64,000 nucleotides of DNA, taken from JALZMG01 sp963739975 (GTDB lineage Bacteria > Actinomycetota > Acidimicrobiia > Acidimicrobiales > Ilumatobacteraceae). This document shows positions 36,121-43,637 of this stretch, piece by piece. The translations under genes were made by a program, and so were the position numbers. The stretch lies in assembly GCA_963739975.1 (NCBI GenBank), contig CAVUCK010000017.1, forward strand, positions 62,001 to 126,000, given 5' to 3'. The notes under the pieces were generated by a model. It ran no database searches and was not told the DNA's origin. It was given only the letters and a program-made list of their open reading frames with translations. Position 1 is the first letter of the stretch, and each line of letters starts with the position of its first letter.

Positions 36121-36903
36121 TCAATAGTCGGGGTCGGTGGGCATGGCGACGCCGACGATGCGGCCCTCCGCGTCGCGGCGCATCCGCGGCTCGATGCGCG
36201 GCGGGCGGCCGGCCGCGTCGGCCTGGGCCAGCACTTCGGCGGTGGTGGAGCATCCGGCGATCGCCTGCAGGTTGGCGATGGTCGGCGGCATCATCCCGAG
36301 CTCGCCACGCTCGACCTGGCCCAGCGCGTCGGCCGGACGAATCCACATGCTGTGCACGGTCTCGGTGTCGTCGTGCGCACCCGGCTGGTCGGGTGGGGCC
36401 ACGGCCAGGAAGAACCGGGTGTCGAACCGGCGAGGGGTCTCCCCGACCGGCGTGACCCAGTGGGCGACGTAGCGCACGGCCGACAGCTCGAGCACCAGCC
36501 CGCCTCGTCGGCACAGCTCGACCATCGACAGCTCGCCGGCGTGGACGGCATGACGATCGGCGTCGGCGGGTACCACCGGACCGCCGTCGGCGCGCCGGGC
36601 GAGCAGGATGCCGGCCTCCTCGAAGCACTCCCGCACCGCCGCCACCCAGTACGCCAGGCCACCTCGTTCCACCCCCAGCGCGGCGGACGCCGTCGCATCG
36701 TCGAGCCCGTCGCAGTACGGCTCGATGTCGGGGCCGCCGTCGGCAGCGTCCACCTTGCCACCCGGGAAGACGTACATCCCGCCGGCGAACGCCGCGCTCG
36801 ACGTGCGCCGCAGCACGAACACCTCCAGCCCGGCGTCGTCGCGCACCACCACGACGGTCGCCGCCGGTCGCGCCGGGATGGCGTCAGCTTCGGCTGGCCT
36901 CAC
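36121..36903 (-). CDS. NUDIX hydrolase (NUDT19-like)
   Basis: Cleaves a nucleoside diphosphate linked to X, possibly CoA-type substrates. The 260 residues show a split Nudix box: FPGGKVDAADGG near residue 47, then, after an insertion of about 30 residues, VAAVRECFEEAGILL. That layout is typical of the NUDT19/RP2p subgroup. The start overlaps the ccdA stop by 20 nt, so it is the last gene of the TlpA-CcdA-NUDIX unit. Confidence 0.88.
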   Translation of the reverse strand: MRPAEADAIPARPAATVVVVRDDAGLEVFVLRRTSSAAFAGGMYVFPGGKVDAADGGPDIEPYCDGLDDATASAALGVERGGLAYWVAAVRECFEEAGILLARRADGGPVVPADADRHAVHAGELSMVELCRRGGLVLELSAVRYVAHWVTPVGETPRRFDTRFFLAVAPPDQPGAHDDTETVHSMWIRPADALGQVERGELGMMPPTIANLQAIAGCSTTAEVLAQADAAGRPPRIEPRMRRDAEGRIVGVAMPTDPDY

Positions 36904-37744
36904 GATCGGGCGACGCTACCGGGGTCGCGGTCTCCGGTCGGCGGCGGACCCCGACGTACACCACCGCGGCCAGCACGACGGCGCCGAGCACGGCGGCGGC
37001 GATCTGCCAGTTGTCGCTGAGCGAGACCAGGACGTCGTTCTGGAACCCCTCGACGGCTTCGGTGATCGCATCGGACTCCTCGTTCACGTCGACGACCCAG
37101 AAGTAGTAGAGGAGGTAGGCGCCCGACAGGAGCACGAACGCCGCGGCGAGCTGGTTGGCGTGGCGCATCACCGACCGCAGCACGCGCAGCAGCGCGTGGT
37201 TGGCGACGGCCAGGCTGACGGTCAGCGCCGTCACGACCAGCGCCATCCCGGCGCCGTAGGCGACGACGTTGACCACCCCGGCGGCGAACGAGTCCGGCGC
37301 ACCGAACGCCGTCGCCGCGAACAGGCCGATGGTGCAACCGATCGAGGCCACCGCGTACGCCGCGCCGTACACGTACATCGAGCGCGCCGTCCGGTCTCGA
37401 CCGCCGCCGACCGCCGGGGCGGCAACGGGCAGGCGGTAGCCGAGCAGCATCGCCACACCGAGCACGAGCAGTGCCACCCCGATCACGGCCGTGGCGTACT
37501 TGGCGTTCTGGTCGAGCCACGACGTGACCGAGTTGCTGAGGATGCCGGCGACGACGAACACGCTCATGAACCCGGCCGACACCGCGGCGGACACGACGAG
37601 CGCCCGCCGGACCGACGCCCGCTGTGGGCCACCACGCTCGGCCTCGACGCCCAGGAAGTAGACGAGGTAGGTCGGCAGCAGCACGAACGCGCACGGGTTG
37701 ACCGACGCCACCATGCCGCGCAGGAACGACAAGCCGAGGTTCAC
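36884..37744 (-). CDS. ccdA: CcdA-type thiol-disulfide membrane transporter
   Basis: Moves reducing equivalents across the membrane for cytochrome c or thiol maturation. The 286 residues have six or more spans. The paired redox cysteines are in MVASVNPCAFVLLPTYLVYF (C18) and YAVASIGCTIGLFAATAFG, the standard CcdA positions. It lies 9 nt after the TlpA-like gene. It supplies electrons for haem attachment to the c-type domain of the oxidase subunit II in this window (inferred). Confidence 0.93.
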   Translation of the reverse strand: MNLGLSFLRGMVASVNPCAFVLLPTYLVYFLGVEAERGGPQRASVRRALVVSAAVSAGFMSVFVVAGILSNSVTSWLDQNAKYATAVIGVALLVLGVAMLLGYRLPVAAPAVGGGRDRTARSMYVYGAAYAVASIGCTIGLFAATAFGAPDSFAAGVVNVVAYGAGMALVVTALTVSLAVANHALLRVLRSVMRHANQLAAAFVLLSGAYLLYYFWVVDVNEESDAITEAVEGFQNDVLVSLSDNWQIAAAVLGAVVLAAVVYVGVRRRPETATPVASPDREASRS

Positions 37745-37753
37745 GTCACCACG

Positions 37754-38335
37754 TCACCCGACGGCCCAGTACTCGGCGATGCGCTGGCGCAGCTCGTCGG
37801 CGTCGAGGGTCCCCGTGCGCTCGAGCAGGAAACCGTCGCGGCCGACGAACAGCGTCACCGGATAGGCGACGGCGCCGACCTGGTCGGCGAGCGCCGACTC
37901 GGGGTCGCGCAGCAGCTCGTACTCGACGTCGCGATCGGCGGCGAAGCGCGCCATCTCCTCGGCCGAGTCGAGCGGGTTGACCCCGACGAAGCGCACGGCG
38001 TCGCCGAGCTGTTCGTGCACGGCGGCGAAGTCGACCAGCTCGCGTGCGCAGGGCGGGCACGTCGAGTACCAGAGGTTGACGACCATCGGGCGGCCGTCGG
38101 AGGCCAGCTCGACGGTTGATCCGTCGGCGGTCACCAGTTCGACGACCGGCAGCCGATCGGTCGGCAGCGGCGGGTTCGTCGATGCGCCCGGCTCGACGTA
38201 TTCCCCCGGCTCGGCGAGGACGGCGTCGCTCGACGGGTCCGACGAGACGACACGGCTCCAGATCACCGCACCGCCGAGGCTGATCGGGATCGCCGCCAGG
38301 AGGGCCACGCGCCGCAGACCGGGTCGGCTGCCCAC
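37754..38335 (-). CDS. TlpA/ResA-like thioredoxin, membrane-anchored
   Basis: GTG 38335 (VGSRPGLRRVALLAAIPISL) gives 193 residues: a signal anchor, then an acidic linker, then a thioredoxin fold with the active site YSTCPPCAREL near residue 100, cis-Pro in AVAYPVTLFVGRDGF and a C-terminal helix. CPPC with a membrane anchor fits ResA-type reduction of apocytochrome c cysteines, partnered by CcdA directly downstream. Confidence 0.93.
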   Translation of the reverse strand: MGSRPGLRRVALLAAIPISLGGAVIWSRVVSSDPSSDAVLAEPGEYVEPGASTNPPLPTDRLPVVELVTADGSTVELASDGRPMVVNLWYSTCPPCARELVDFAAVHEQLGDAVRFVGVNPLDSAEEMARFAADRDVEYELLRDPESALADQVGAVAYPVTLFVGRDGFLLERTGTLDADELRQRIAEYWAVG

Positions 38336-38471
38336 GACTCCGCAGGCTACCGACCCGGTCGTACGGGGATCCCGCGGTCGCAGGAGCCGACGGCCGCCCG
38401 GCACGAACGCGACCCGCTGGGCCCCGATCTCCCGGTGCAGGGGGCGGCACCGGGGGATCAGGGCCCGGGGG

Positions 38472-38801
38472 TCAGGCGACCACCCCCATCTCGTCGACGA
38501 CGAGCGGAGGGCGGGGATGGCGCGGCGGGCGTCCGCACGGCCGCTTGTTCTTGACGATCCGCCCGTTGAGCAGGAGCTCGCCACCCCAGACGCCCCACGG
38601 CTCTTCCCTGGCGATGGCGTCGCGCAGGCACCCGGTGGCGAAGGCGCACTTGGCGCAGATCGCCTTGGCCCGGGCGATGTCGATGACGTCGTCGGAGAAG
38701 AACAGTGGCGTGAGGGTCCCGTTGCCGTCGGCGCAGCGCGGCAGGCCGGCGGCGGCGGGACTGGGTTCGGTCAGCTCGGTGAGTTCGTAGATGGCGTGCA
38801 T
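38472..38801 (-). CDS. WhiB-family (WhiB7-like) Fe-S transcription factor
   Basis: A 109-residue protein with the four cluster cysteines C23, C49, C52 and C58 (C-x25-C-x2-C-x5-C), the turn EEPWGVWGGELLL and a basic C-terminus GRIVKNKRPCGRPPRHPRP. WhiB7 has the same EPWGVWGGE turn and an AT-hook RGRP; here the first Arg of the hook is Cys. WhiB7-type proteins partner the housekeeping sigma factor to switch on antibiotic-resistance genes. It is preceded by an intrinsic terminator and a 59-codon ORF, resembling the known whiB7 attenuation leader. Confidence 0.93.
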   Translation of the reverse strand: MHAIYELTELTEPSPAAAGLPRCADGNGTLTPLFFSDDVIDIARAKAICAKCAFATGCLRDAIAREEPWGVWGGELLLNGRIVKNKRPCGRPPRHPRPPLVVDEMGVVA

Positions 38802-38842
38802 GTCGTGTCCTGTCTGTTCTCGCTGCTGGCCCCGAAAACCAG

Positions 38843-38870
38843 AAAAGGCCGCCGGGGGAACCCGGCGGCC
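38843..38870 (-). terminator. Intrinsic terminator between a leader ORF and the whiB gene
   Basis: On the minus strand, GGCCGCCGGG - TTCC - CCCGGCGGCC is followed by TTTT, a perfect 10-bp hairpin with U-tract. It ends 41 nt before the whiB start at 38801, so it must be bypassed for whiB to be transcribed from an upstream promoter. Confidence 0.8.
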
Positions 38871-38889
38871 TCAGTGGAGCTTCGATTCG

Positions 38890-39069
38890 CTAGGTCGAAG
38901 ATCTCCCGAGGAGCCGGGCGGGTCGCTTGGCCGTGGAGATGGCGGTCGTGCAACCGTCAGTCCAGTTGGCCATCTCGTTGCCGCTCGCCGGGTCGAGCAC
39001 CGCACGACCCGCGAGCGCGGCGAACGGCATGCCGGCCGCTCGCTGCTCGTACATCGGGTGCTGGGTCAT
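38890..39069 (-). CDS. 59-codon leader ORF upstream of the WhiB7-like gene
   Basis: ATG 39069 (MTQHPMYEQRAAGMPFAALA) to TAG 38890. No family is recognised. A small stem (CTTCGA ... TCGAAG) covers its stop codon, and the intrinsic terminator begins 20 nt beyond it. Upstream, TTGACG lies 18 bp before TTGTCT, a possible promoter. The arrangement suggests a regulatory uORF, as described for whiB7/wblC in other actinobacteria, or else a tiny independent gene. Confidence 0.55.
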   Translation of the reverse strand: MTQHPMYEQRAAGMPFAALAGRAVLDPASGNEMANWTDGCTTAISTAKRPARLLGRSST

Positions 39070-39213
39070 CAAGTGCTTGCTCCGTCGTTGCGGTGATCTG
39101 GTGGTCGGAAGGCGCGACCGTCCCCTGGGGGACAGCAGGACTCAGACAACCAGACCAGTGCCCGGCCCGTCAAGCAAGTTTCGCTGTGACGTCCGCCGTC
39201 TCCCCCGCCGGGT

Positions 39214-39501
39214 TCAGGCGACGTACGGAACCTCGTCGACGACGAGGGCGGGACGGGGGTGCAGCGGCGGCCGGCCGCGACGCCGCTTCACGGCGACGAT
39301 GGCGCCGTCGACGAAGATCTCGCCGCCCCACACGCCCCACGGTTCGGCCCGCTCGAGGGCGCCAGCCAGGCAGGCGTCGCGGGCGCGACAGCGCGAGCAG
39401 ATGGCCTTGGCCCGCGCCAGGTCGTGCGGGTCGTCGGAGAAGAACAGTCGGTTGAGGGAACCGCGACCATCAGCGCAGCGGGCGAAGCGGAAGATGTTCA
39501 C
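39214..39501 (-). CDS. Second WhiB-family (WhiB7-like) Fe-S transcription factor
   Basis: A 95-residue paralogue of the gene at 38472. Cluster cysteines are C9, C35, C38 and C44, the turn is AEPWGVWGGEIFV, and the C-terminal hook VKRRRGRPPLHPRP keeps the intact RGRP. Both end in a similar VVDE-x-x-x-VA tail, so they are a local duplication. It has no leader ORF upstream; the region before it holds palindromic repeat B copy 2. Confidence 0.95.
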   Translation of the reverse strand: MNIFRFARCADGRGSLNRLFFSDDPHDLARAKAICSRCRARDACLAGALERAEPWGVWGGEIFVDGAIVAVKRRRGRPPLHPRPALVVDEVPYVA

Positions 39502-39547
39502 GACATCGAGAGCCTCGAGATGCCGTCCTGAGACAAGAAATCGCCAG

Positions 39548-39595
39548 TTCTGGCCGTCGCGATCGACTCACAACGGTCGATAGCGACGGCCAGAA
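39548..39595. repeat. Palindromic intergenic repeat family B, copy 2
   Basis: The same 48-bp palindrome as at 20090 and 42917, with the arms altered to GTCGCGATCGAC and GTCGATAGCGAC around TCACAACG. It lies between divergent genes (whiB and the glycosyltransferase), so it is not simply a terminator. Confidence 0.85.
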
Positions 39596-39622
39596 CGGGG
39601 TGGAGGCGCGAGCATCGGGATC

Positions 39623-40666
39623 GTGGTCGGGTGGGTGCTGTTCGCCGTCGGGTGGACGCTTGGGTGGCTGCTGCTGTGGTCCACCCGGGCGCTCCCGCCG
39701 GCCGCGCCCGGCGGGCGCACCCCGGTCGCCGTCGTCGTCCCGGCGCGCGACGAGGAGGACTCCCTCCCCCGACTCCTGGCGCCGCTCGTGGCCCAGCTCG
39801 GACCGGACGACGAGTTCGTCGTCGTCGACGACCACTCCACCGATGCCACGGCTGCCGTCGCCGCCCGCTTCGGCGCCACCGTCGTCGCCGCGCCGGACCT
39901 GCCGGACGGGTGGGTCGGCAAGCCCCACGCCTGCTGGCACGGGGTCGCCGCGACCGCCGCCCCGACGCTCGTGTTCCTCGACGCCGACGTGCGGCCCGGC
40001 CCGGCGATGCTGGACGGACTCGCCGCAGCGATCGCCGCCACGCCGGACGCGGTGGTGTCGATGCAACCGTGGCACGACGCCGAGTCACCGGCCGAGCGGG
40101 CCAGCGTCCTGCCCAACGTCGTCGCGCTGATGGGCTGCGCGGCGTTCACCGTCGCCGGGAAGTGGATCCGCACCGACGTCGCCTTCGGGCCGGTGCTCGC
40201 CGTCGACCGGGCGACGTACGCACGAGCGGGCGGCCACGCCGACCCACGGGTCCGCCAGAGTCTGACCGAGGACATCGAGCTGGCCCGCCGAGTCGGGCGC
40301 AGCGAGCTGTACACGAGCCGCACGGACGCCACGTTCCGGATGTACCCGGACGGGCTGGCGCAACTGCGGCGCGGGTGGTCGCGGACGATCGCCGCCGGCG
40401 TTGCCGCGACGCGCTGGTGGGTGACGTTGGCCGTGGCGGCGTGGGTCTGGTCGCTGGCCGGTGGCCTGTTCGCCACGTGGTGGGCGTATCCGCTCAGCGC
40501 CCTGCAGGTGTGGGTGCTCGGCCGGCGGGCCGGGCGCTTCGGCCCGGTCGTCGCGGCGCTCTATCCGCTGGCCCTGGTGGTGCTGATCGTCGTCGTGATG
40601 GGGGCGCTGACCAACCGGGTGCGCGGCCGAACGACGTGGCGCGGGCGGGCCGTCACGGCCGGTTGA
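39623..40666 (+). CDS. Family 2 membrane glycosyltransferase
   Basis: A 347-residue protein with an N-terminal span, a GT2 catalytic domain (PVAVVVPARDEEDSLPRLL, the DxD-type VFLDADVRPGP, QSLTEDIELARRVG and the RRGW-like LRRGWSRTI), and C-terminal spans. It resembles carotenoid/hopanoid-type glycosyltransferases such as CrtQ; the acceptor is not predictable. GTG 39623 is the first plausible start. A GGAGG at 39602 is 17 nt away, so the exact start is uncertain. Confidence 0.9.
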   Translation: MVGWVLFAVGWTLGWLLLWSTRALPPAAPGGRTPVAVVVPARDEEDSLPRLLAPLVAQLGPDDEFVVVDDHSTDATAAVAARFGATVVAAPDLPDGWVGKPHACWHGVAATAAPTLVFLDADVRPGPAMLDGLAAAIAATPDAVVSMQPWHDAESPAERASVLPNVVALMGCAAFTVAGKWIRTDVAFGPVLAVDRATYARAGGHADPRVRQSLTEDIELARRVGRSELYTSRTDATFRMYPDGLAQLRRGWSRTIAAGVAATRWWVTLAVAAWVWSLAGGLFATWWAYPLSALQVWVLGRRAGRFGPVVAALYPLALVVLIVVVMGALTNRVRGRTTWRGRAVTAG

Positions 40667-41663
40667 CGTCGAGCAGCAGCTTGCCGACGTTGGCGTCGGC
40701 CTCCATCACCCGGTGGGCGTCCGCCGCCTCGTCGAGCGGGAAGCGGCGGTCGATCACCGGCCGCAGCTCGCCGGCGGTGAACAGCGGCAGCACCTCGGCG
40801 ACGAAGCGGCGGCTGATGGCGATCTTCTCCTCGACCGGGCGCGACCGCAGCACGGTGCCGACCCAGTGGATGCGCTTCGTGAGCAGCAGGCCGAGGTCGA
40901 CCGACGTGCGGCCGCCGCCCATGATGCCGACCTGCACGATCCGGCCACGGGCGCGGACGGCGCGCAGGTTGCGGTCGACCTCGTCGCCTCCGACGACGTC
41001 GAGCACGACGTCCACACCGTCGGCTCGGCCGCCCTCGGCCAGGGCGCGGGTCAGGGCGTCGAGCCAGTCAGCCGGCGAACGCTCGAGCACGAGGTCGGCG
41101 CCGAGCGCCCGGCAGGCGTCGGCCTTGCCGGTCGAGCAGGTGACGGCGATGCGGGCGCCGATCGCCCTGGCGATCTGGATCGCCGCCGTGCCGACCCCGG
41201 ACGCGCCGGCGTGGACGAGCGCCCACCGGCCGCTGGTCAACCCGCCCTGCACGACGAGCGCATCCCACGCCGTGAGGAAGACCTCGGGCACGGCGGCGGC
41301 GTCGACCAGGGACAGCCCGTCCGGGATCGGCATGGCCATCCGGGCGTGCGTCACGAGCTGCTCGGCGTAGGCGCCGCCGGCCTCGATGCCGATCACCTGA
41401 TCGCCGACCCGGCGATCGGTCACCCGCGTGCCGACGGCGGCGACCACGCCGGCGTACTCGAGGCCGGGGATCTCGGGCGGGGCATCGGGCCGGTCACGTC
41501 GCGGATCCGGGTACAGGCCCATCCGCTGGAGCACGTCGGCGCGGTTGAGCGCGGTGTGGTGGACGTCGACCAGCACGTCGTCGGGGCCTGGGACCGGCGC
41601 GGCGACCTCCGAGACGCGCAGCACCTCCGGGCCACCGTGTTCGGTGAGGACGATCGCCCGCAC
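40653..41663 (-). CDS. NAD(P)H:quinone oxidoreductase (QOR/zeta-crystallin type)
   Basis: Zinc-independent MDR-family reductase. GTG 41663 (VRAIVLTEHGGPEVLRVSEV) gives 336 residues. Features: HHTALNRADVLQRMGLYP, PGLEYAGVVAAVG, the nucleotide fold VHAGASGVGTAAIQIARAIG near 142, and a C-terminal HRVMEADANVGKLLLDVN. It follows orn by 1 nt, so it is co-transcribed, and its end overlaps the convergent glycosyltransferase gene by 14 nt. Confidence 0.93.
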   Translation of the reverse strand: MRAIVLTEHGGPEVLRVSEVAAPVPGPDDVLVDVHHTALNRADVLQRMGLYPDPRRDRPDAPPEIPGLEYAGVVAAVGTRVTDRRVGDQVIGIEAGGAYAEQLVTHARMAMPIPDGLSLVDAAAVPEVFLTAWDALVVQGGLTSGRWALVHAGASGVGTAAIQIARAIGARIAVTCSTGKADACRALGADLVLERSPADWLDALTRALAEGGRADGVDVVLDVVGGDEVDRNLRAVRARGRIVQVGIMGGGRTSVDLGLLLTKRIHWVGTVLRSRPVEEKIAISRRFVAEVLPLFTAGELRPVIDRRFPLDEAADAHRVMEADANVGKLLLDVNRP

Positions 41664-41664
41664 G

Positions 41665-42270
41665 TCAGGTCGTGGCCGGCTCGGGCTGCGAGCCGGGATC
41701 GGCGGCCGTCTGGATGGGCGTCGCCGTCGGCGTCGGCGTCGGCACGAAGGCCCGCTGGCGGTAGTAGCGCAACTCCTCGATCGAGTCACGCACGTCGTCG
41801 AGGGCGCGATGCAGCCCGTCCTTCTTCGGCCGGGCGTGGCTGATCTTCGGGTACCAGCGGCGCACCAGCTCCTTCACGCTCGACACGTCGATCGACCGGT
41901 AGTGCAGGTGCGCCTCGATCTCCGGCAGGTAGGCGGCGAGGAAACGGCGGTCCATGCCGATGGAGTTCCCGCACAACGGCACGGTGTTCGGTTCCGGGGC
42001 GTGCTGACGGATGAAGCCGAGCGTCTCGGCGCCGGCGTCGGCCAGCGAGACGGGCGAGCTGCGGATGGCGTCGAGCAGCCCCGACTTGGAATGCATCTCG
42101 ACGATGAACGGGTCCATCGCCGCCAGCACGTCCTCCGGCTGGTGGACGACGAGGTCAGGGCCCTCGGCGATGACCGTGAGGTCGTCGTCGGTGATGATCG
42201 TGGCGATCTCGACGATGACGTCCGTGGTGCTGTCGAGGCCGGTCATCTCCAGATCCATCCACACCAGCAC
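41665..42270 (-). CDS. orn: Oligoribonuclease
   Basis: DEDDh 3'-5' exonuclease that degrades di- and short oligoribonucleotides, including pGpG from c-di-GMP breakdown. The 201 residues show the ExoI motif VWMDLEMTGLD, ExoII CGNSIGMDRRFL, and ExoIII HRALDDVRDSIEELRYYR. A C-terminal Pro/Thr tail (PTPTPTATPIQ) is added. With the RsiG-like protein in this window it would help close c-di-GMP turnover (inferred). Confidence 0.96.
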   Translation of the reverse strand: MLVWMDLEMTGLDSTTDVIVEIATIITDDDLTVIAEGPDLVVHQPEDVLAAMDPFIVEMHSKSGLLDAIRSSPVSLADAGAETLGFIRQHAPEPNTVPLCGNSIGMDRRFLAAYLPEIEAHLHYRSIDVSSVKELVRRWYPKISHARPKKDGLHRALDDVRDSIEELRYYRQRAFVPTPTPTATPIQTAADPGSQPEPATT

Positions 42271-42301
42271 GGCGCGACACTACTGGTGGCACGATGTCGT
42301 G

Positions 42302-42928
42302 ATGGATGCGGCGGAGTCGGCGGAATCGACGATCGGCCCGTCGTATCGCCAACTGCTGGAGGCGGACGGTGTGGTCGAGCGGTGCGTGCTGGCCGGGCGC
42401 TTCGGGTTCATGGCGTACCACGGCGGTCAGTTGGAACAACGCACCGAGCTGATCGCTCGCGCCGCCGCCGAGGCGTCCGACGCGTCGGTGTACACGGTCG
42501 AGCACCCGGGTCCGAGACATTTCCCGTCGACGATCGTGCGGCGGGAGGACTCGGCGGTGCTGGACGAGTTCCTCGACCACGTCGACGTGGTGGTCACCGT
42601 GCACGGGTATGGCCGGTGGGGTCGGTTCACCTCGTTGCTGCTCGGCGGCGCCAACCGCGTGCTGGCGTCGACCGTCGGTGCGGCGTTGATCGAGGCGTTG
42701 CCGGACTACGAGATCGTCACCGCGCTCGACGACATCCCCAAGGAGCTGCGCGGCCTGCACCCGGCCAACCCCGTCAACCTCCCGCGCGGCGGCGGCGTGC
42801 AGCTCGAGCTGCCGCCGCGGGTGCGCGGCCTCGGACCGCGGTGGGCCGACTGGACCAGCCCGGACCCGGTGCCACCGATGGCCGCGCTGATCGACGCGTT
42901 GTCCCAGGTCGCCCGGTCCTGGCCGTAG
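42302..42928 (+). CDS. Poly-gamma-glutamate hydrolase family protein (PghP/YmaC-like)
   Basis: A 208-residue protein starting at ATG 42302. Zinc-peptidase features: FMAYHGGQLEQRTELIARAA near 42, YTVEHPGPRHFPSTIVRRED, VVTVHGYGRWG and LLLGGANRVLA. Relatives degrade poly-gamma-glutamate or related amides and are often phage-linked. Its stop codon and last codons (SWP) lie inside palindromic repeat B copy 3. Confidence 0.85.
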   Translation: MDAAESAESTIGPSYRQLLEADGVVERCVLAGRFGFMAYHGGQLEQRTELIARAAAEASDASVYTVEHPGPRHFPSTIVRREDSAVLDEFLDHVDVVVTVHGYGRWGRFTSLLLGGANRVLASTVGAALIEALPDYEIVTALDDIPKELRGLHPANPVNLPRGGGVQLELPPRVRGLGPRWADWTSPDPVPPMAALIDALSQVARSWP

Positions 42929-42964
42929 CAACCGACTCACAACGGTCGGTTGCTACGGCCAGAA
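42917..42964. repeat. Palindromic intergenic repeat family B, copy 3
   Basis: TCCTGGCCGTAGCAACCGAC with its near-perfect complement around TCACAACG. It lies between convergent genes and supplies the stop codon (TAG at 42926) of the upstream gene. Confidence 0.85.
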
Positions 42965-42971
42965 CGGGGAG

Positions 42972-43637
42972 CTACGGGGCGAGGCGTTCGATCAGCCAGG
43001 GGCCGTCGGCGACGCGGCGATAGCGCACGCGGTCGTGGAGGCGACTCGGGCGACCCTGCCAGAACTCGACCTCGTCGCAGCCGAGGCGCCAGCCGCCCCA
43101 GAACCCGGGCCGGCCGACGTCACGCCCGGCGAACTCGCGCTCGGTGACGGCGATCCGCTCGTCGAGGTCGGCGCGGTCGGCGAGCACGGCGCTCTGCGGT
43201 GATGCCCACCCGCCGATCTGGCTGTCCCACGGGCGCGAGTCCCAGTAGGCGTCGCTGACCTCGCGCTCGACCCGCCCGATCGGGCCGCGGATCCGCACCT
43301 GGCGGTGCAGGCCGAGCCACGTGAACACGCCGGCGGCGAACGGCAGGGCCGTGATCTGGCGGCTCTTGGCGCTGTCGTAGTTCGTGTGGAACACGAAGCC
43401 GCGCTCGTCGACCTCGCGCACCAGCACGTAGCGGGCATCGGGGTGCCCGTCCTCGCCCTGCGTCGCCAGCACCATCGCGTTCGGCTCGATCAGCCGCGCC
43501 TCGGCGGCGTCCTCGTACCACCGCTGCCACTGCGTGACGGGATCGGCGGCCACGTCGGCGACGTCCAGCCCGGCCGATTCGTACTCCACGCGACGTGACC
43601 AGAGGTGGTCGTCGACGGCCTCGCGCCAGTCGCTCAT
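42972..43637 (-). CDS. pdxH: Pyridoxamine 5'-phosphate oxidase
   Basis: FMN enzyme that makes pyridoxal phosphate. ATG 43637 overlaps the serS stop (ATGA), giving 221 residues. Signatures: NAMVLATQGEDGHPDARYVL, FHTNYDSAKSRQITALPFAA (FMN site), WDSQIGGWASPQS, and the C-terminal VEFWQGRPSRLHDRVRYRR. It serves the several PLP enzymes in this region. Confidence 0.97.
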   Translation of the reverse strand: MSDWREAVDDHLWSRRVEYESAGLDVADVAADPVTQWQRWYEDAAEARLIEPNAMVLATQGEDGHPDARYVLVREVDERGFVFHTNYDSAKSRQITALPFAAGVFTWLGLHRQVRIRGPIGRVEREVSDAYWDSRPWDSQIGGWASPQSAVLADRADLDERIAVTEREFAGRDVGRPGFWGGWRLGCDEVEFWQGRPSRLHDRVRYRRVADGPWLIERLAP

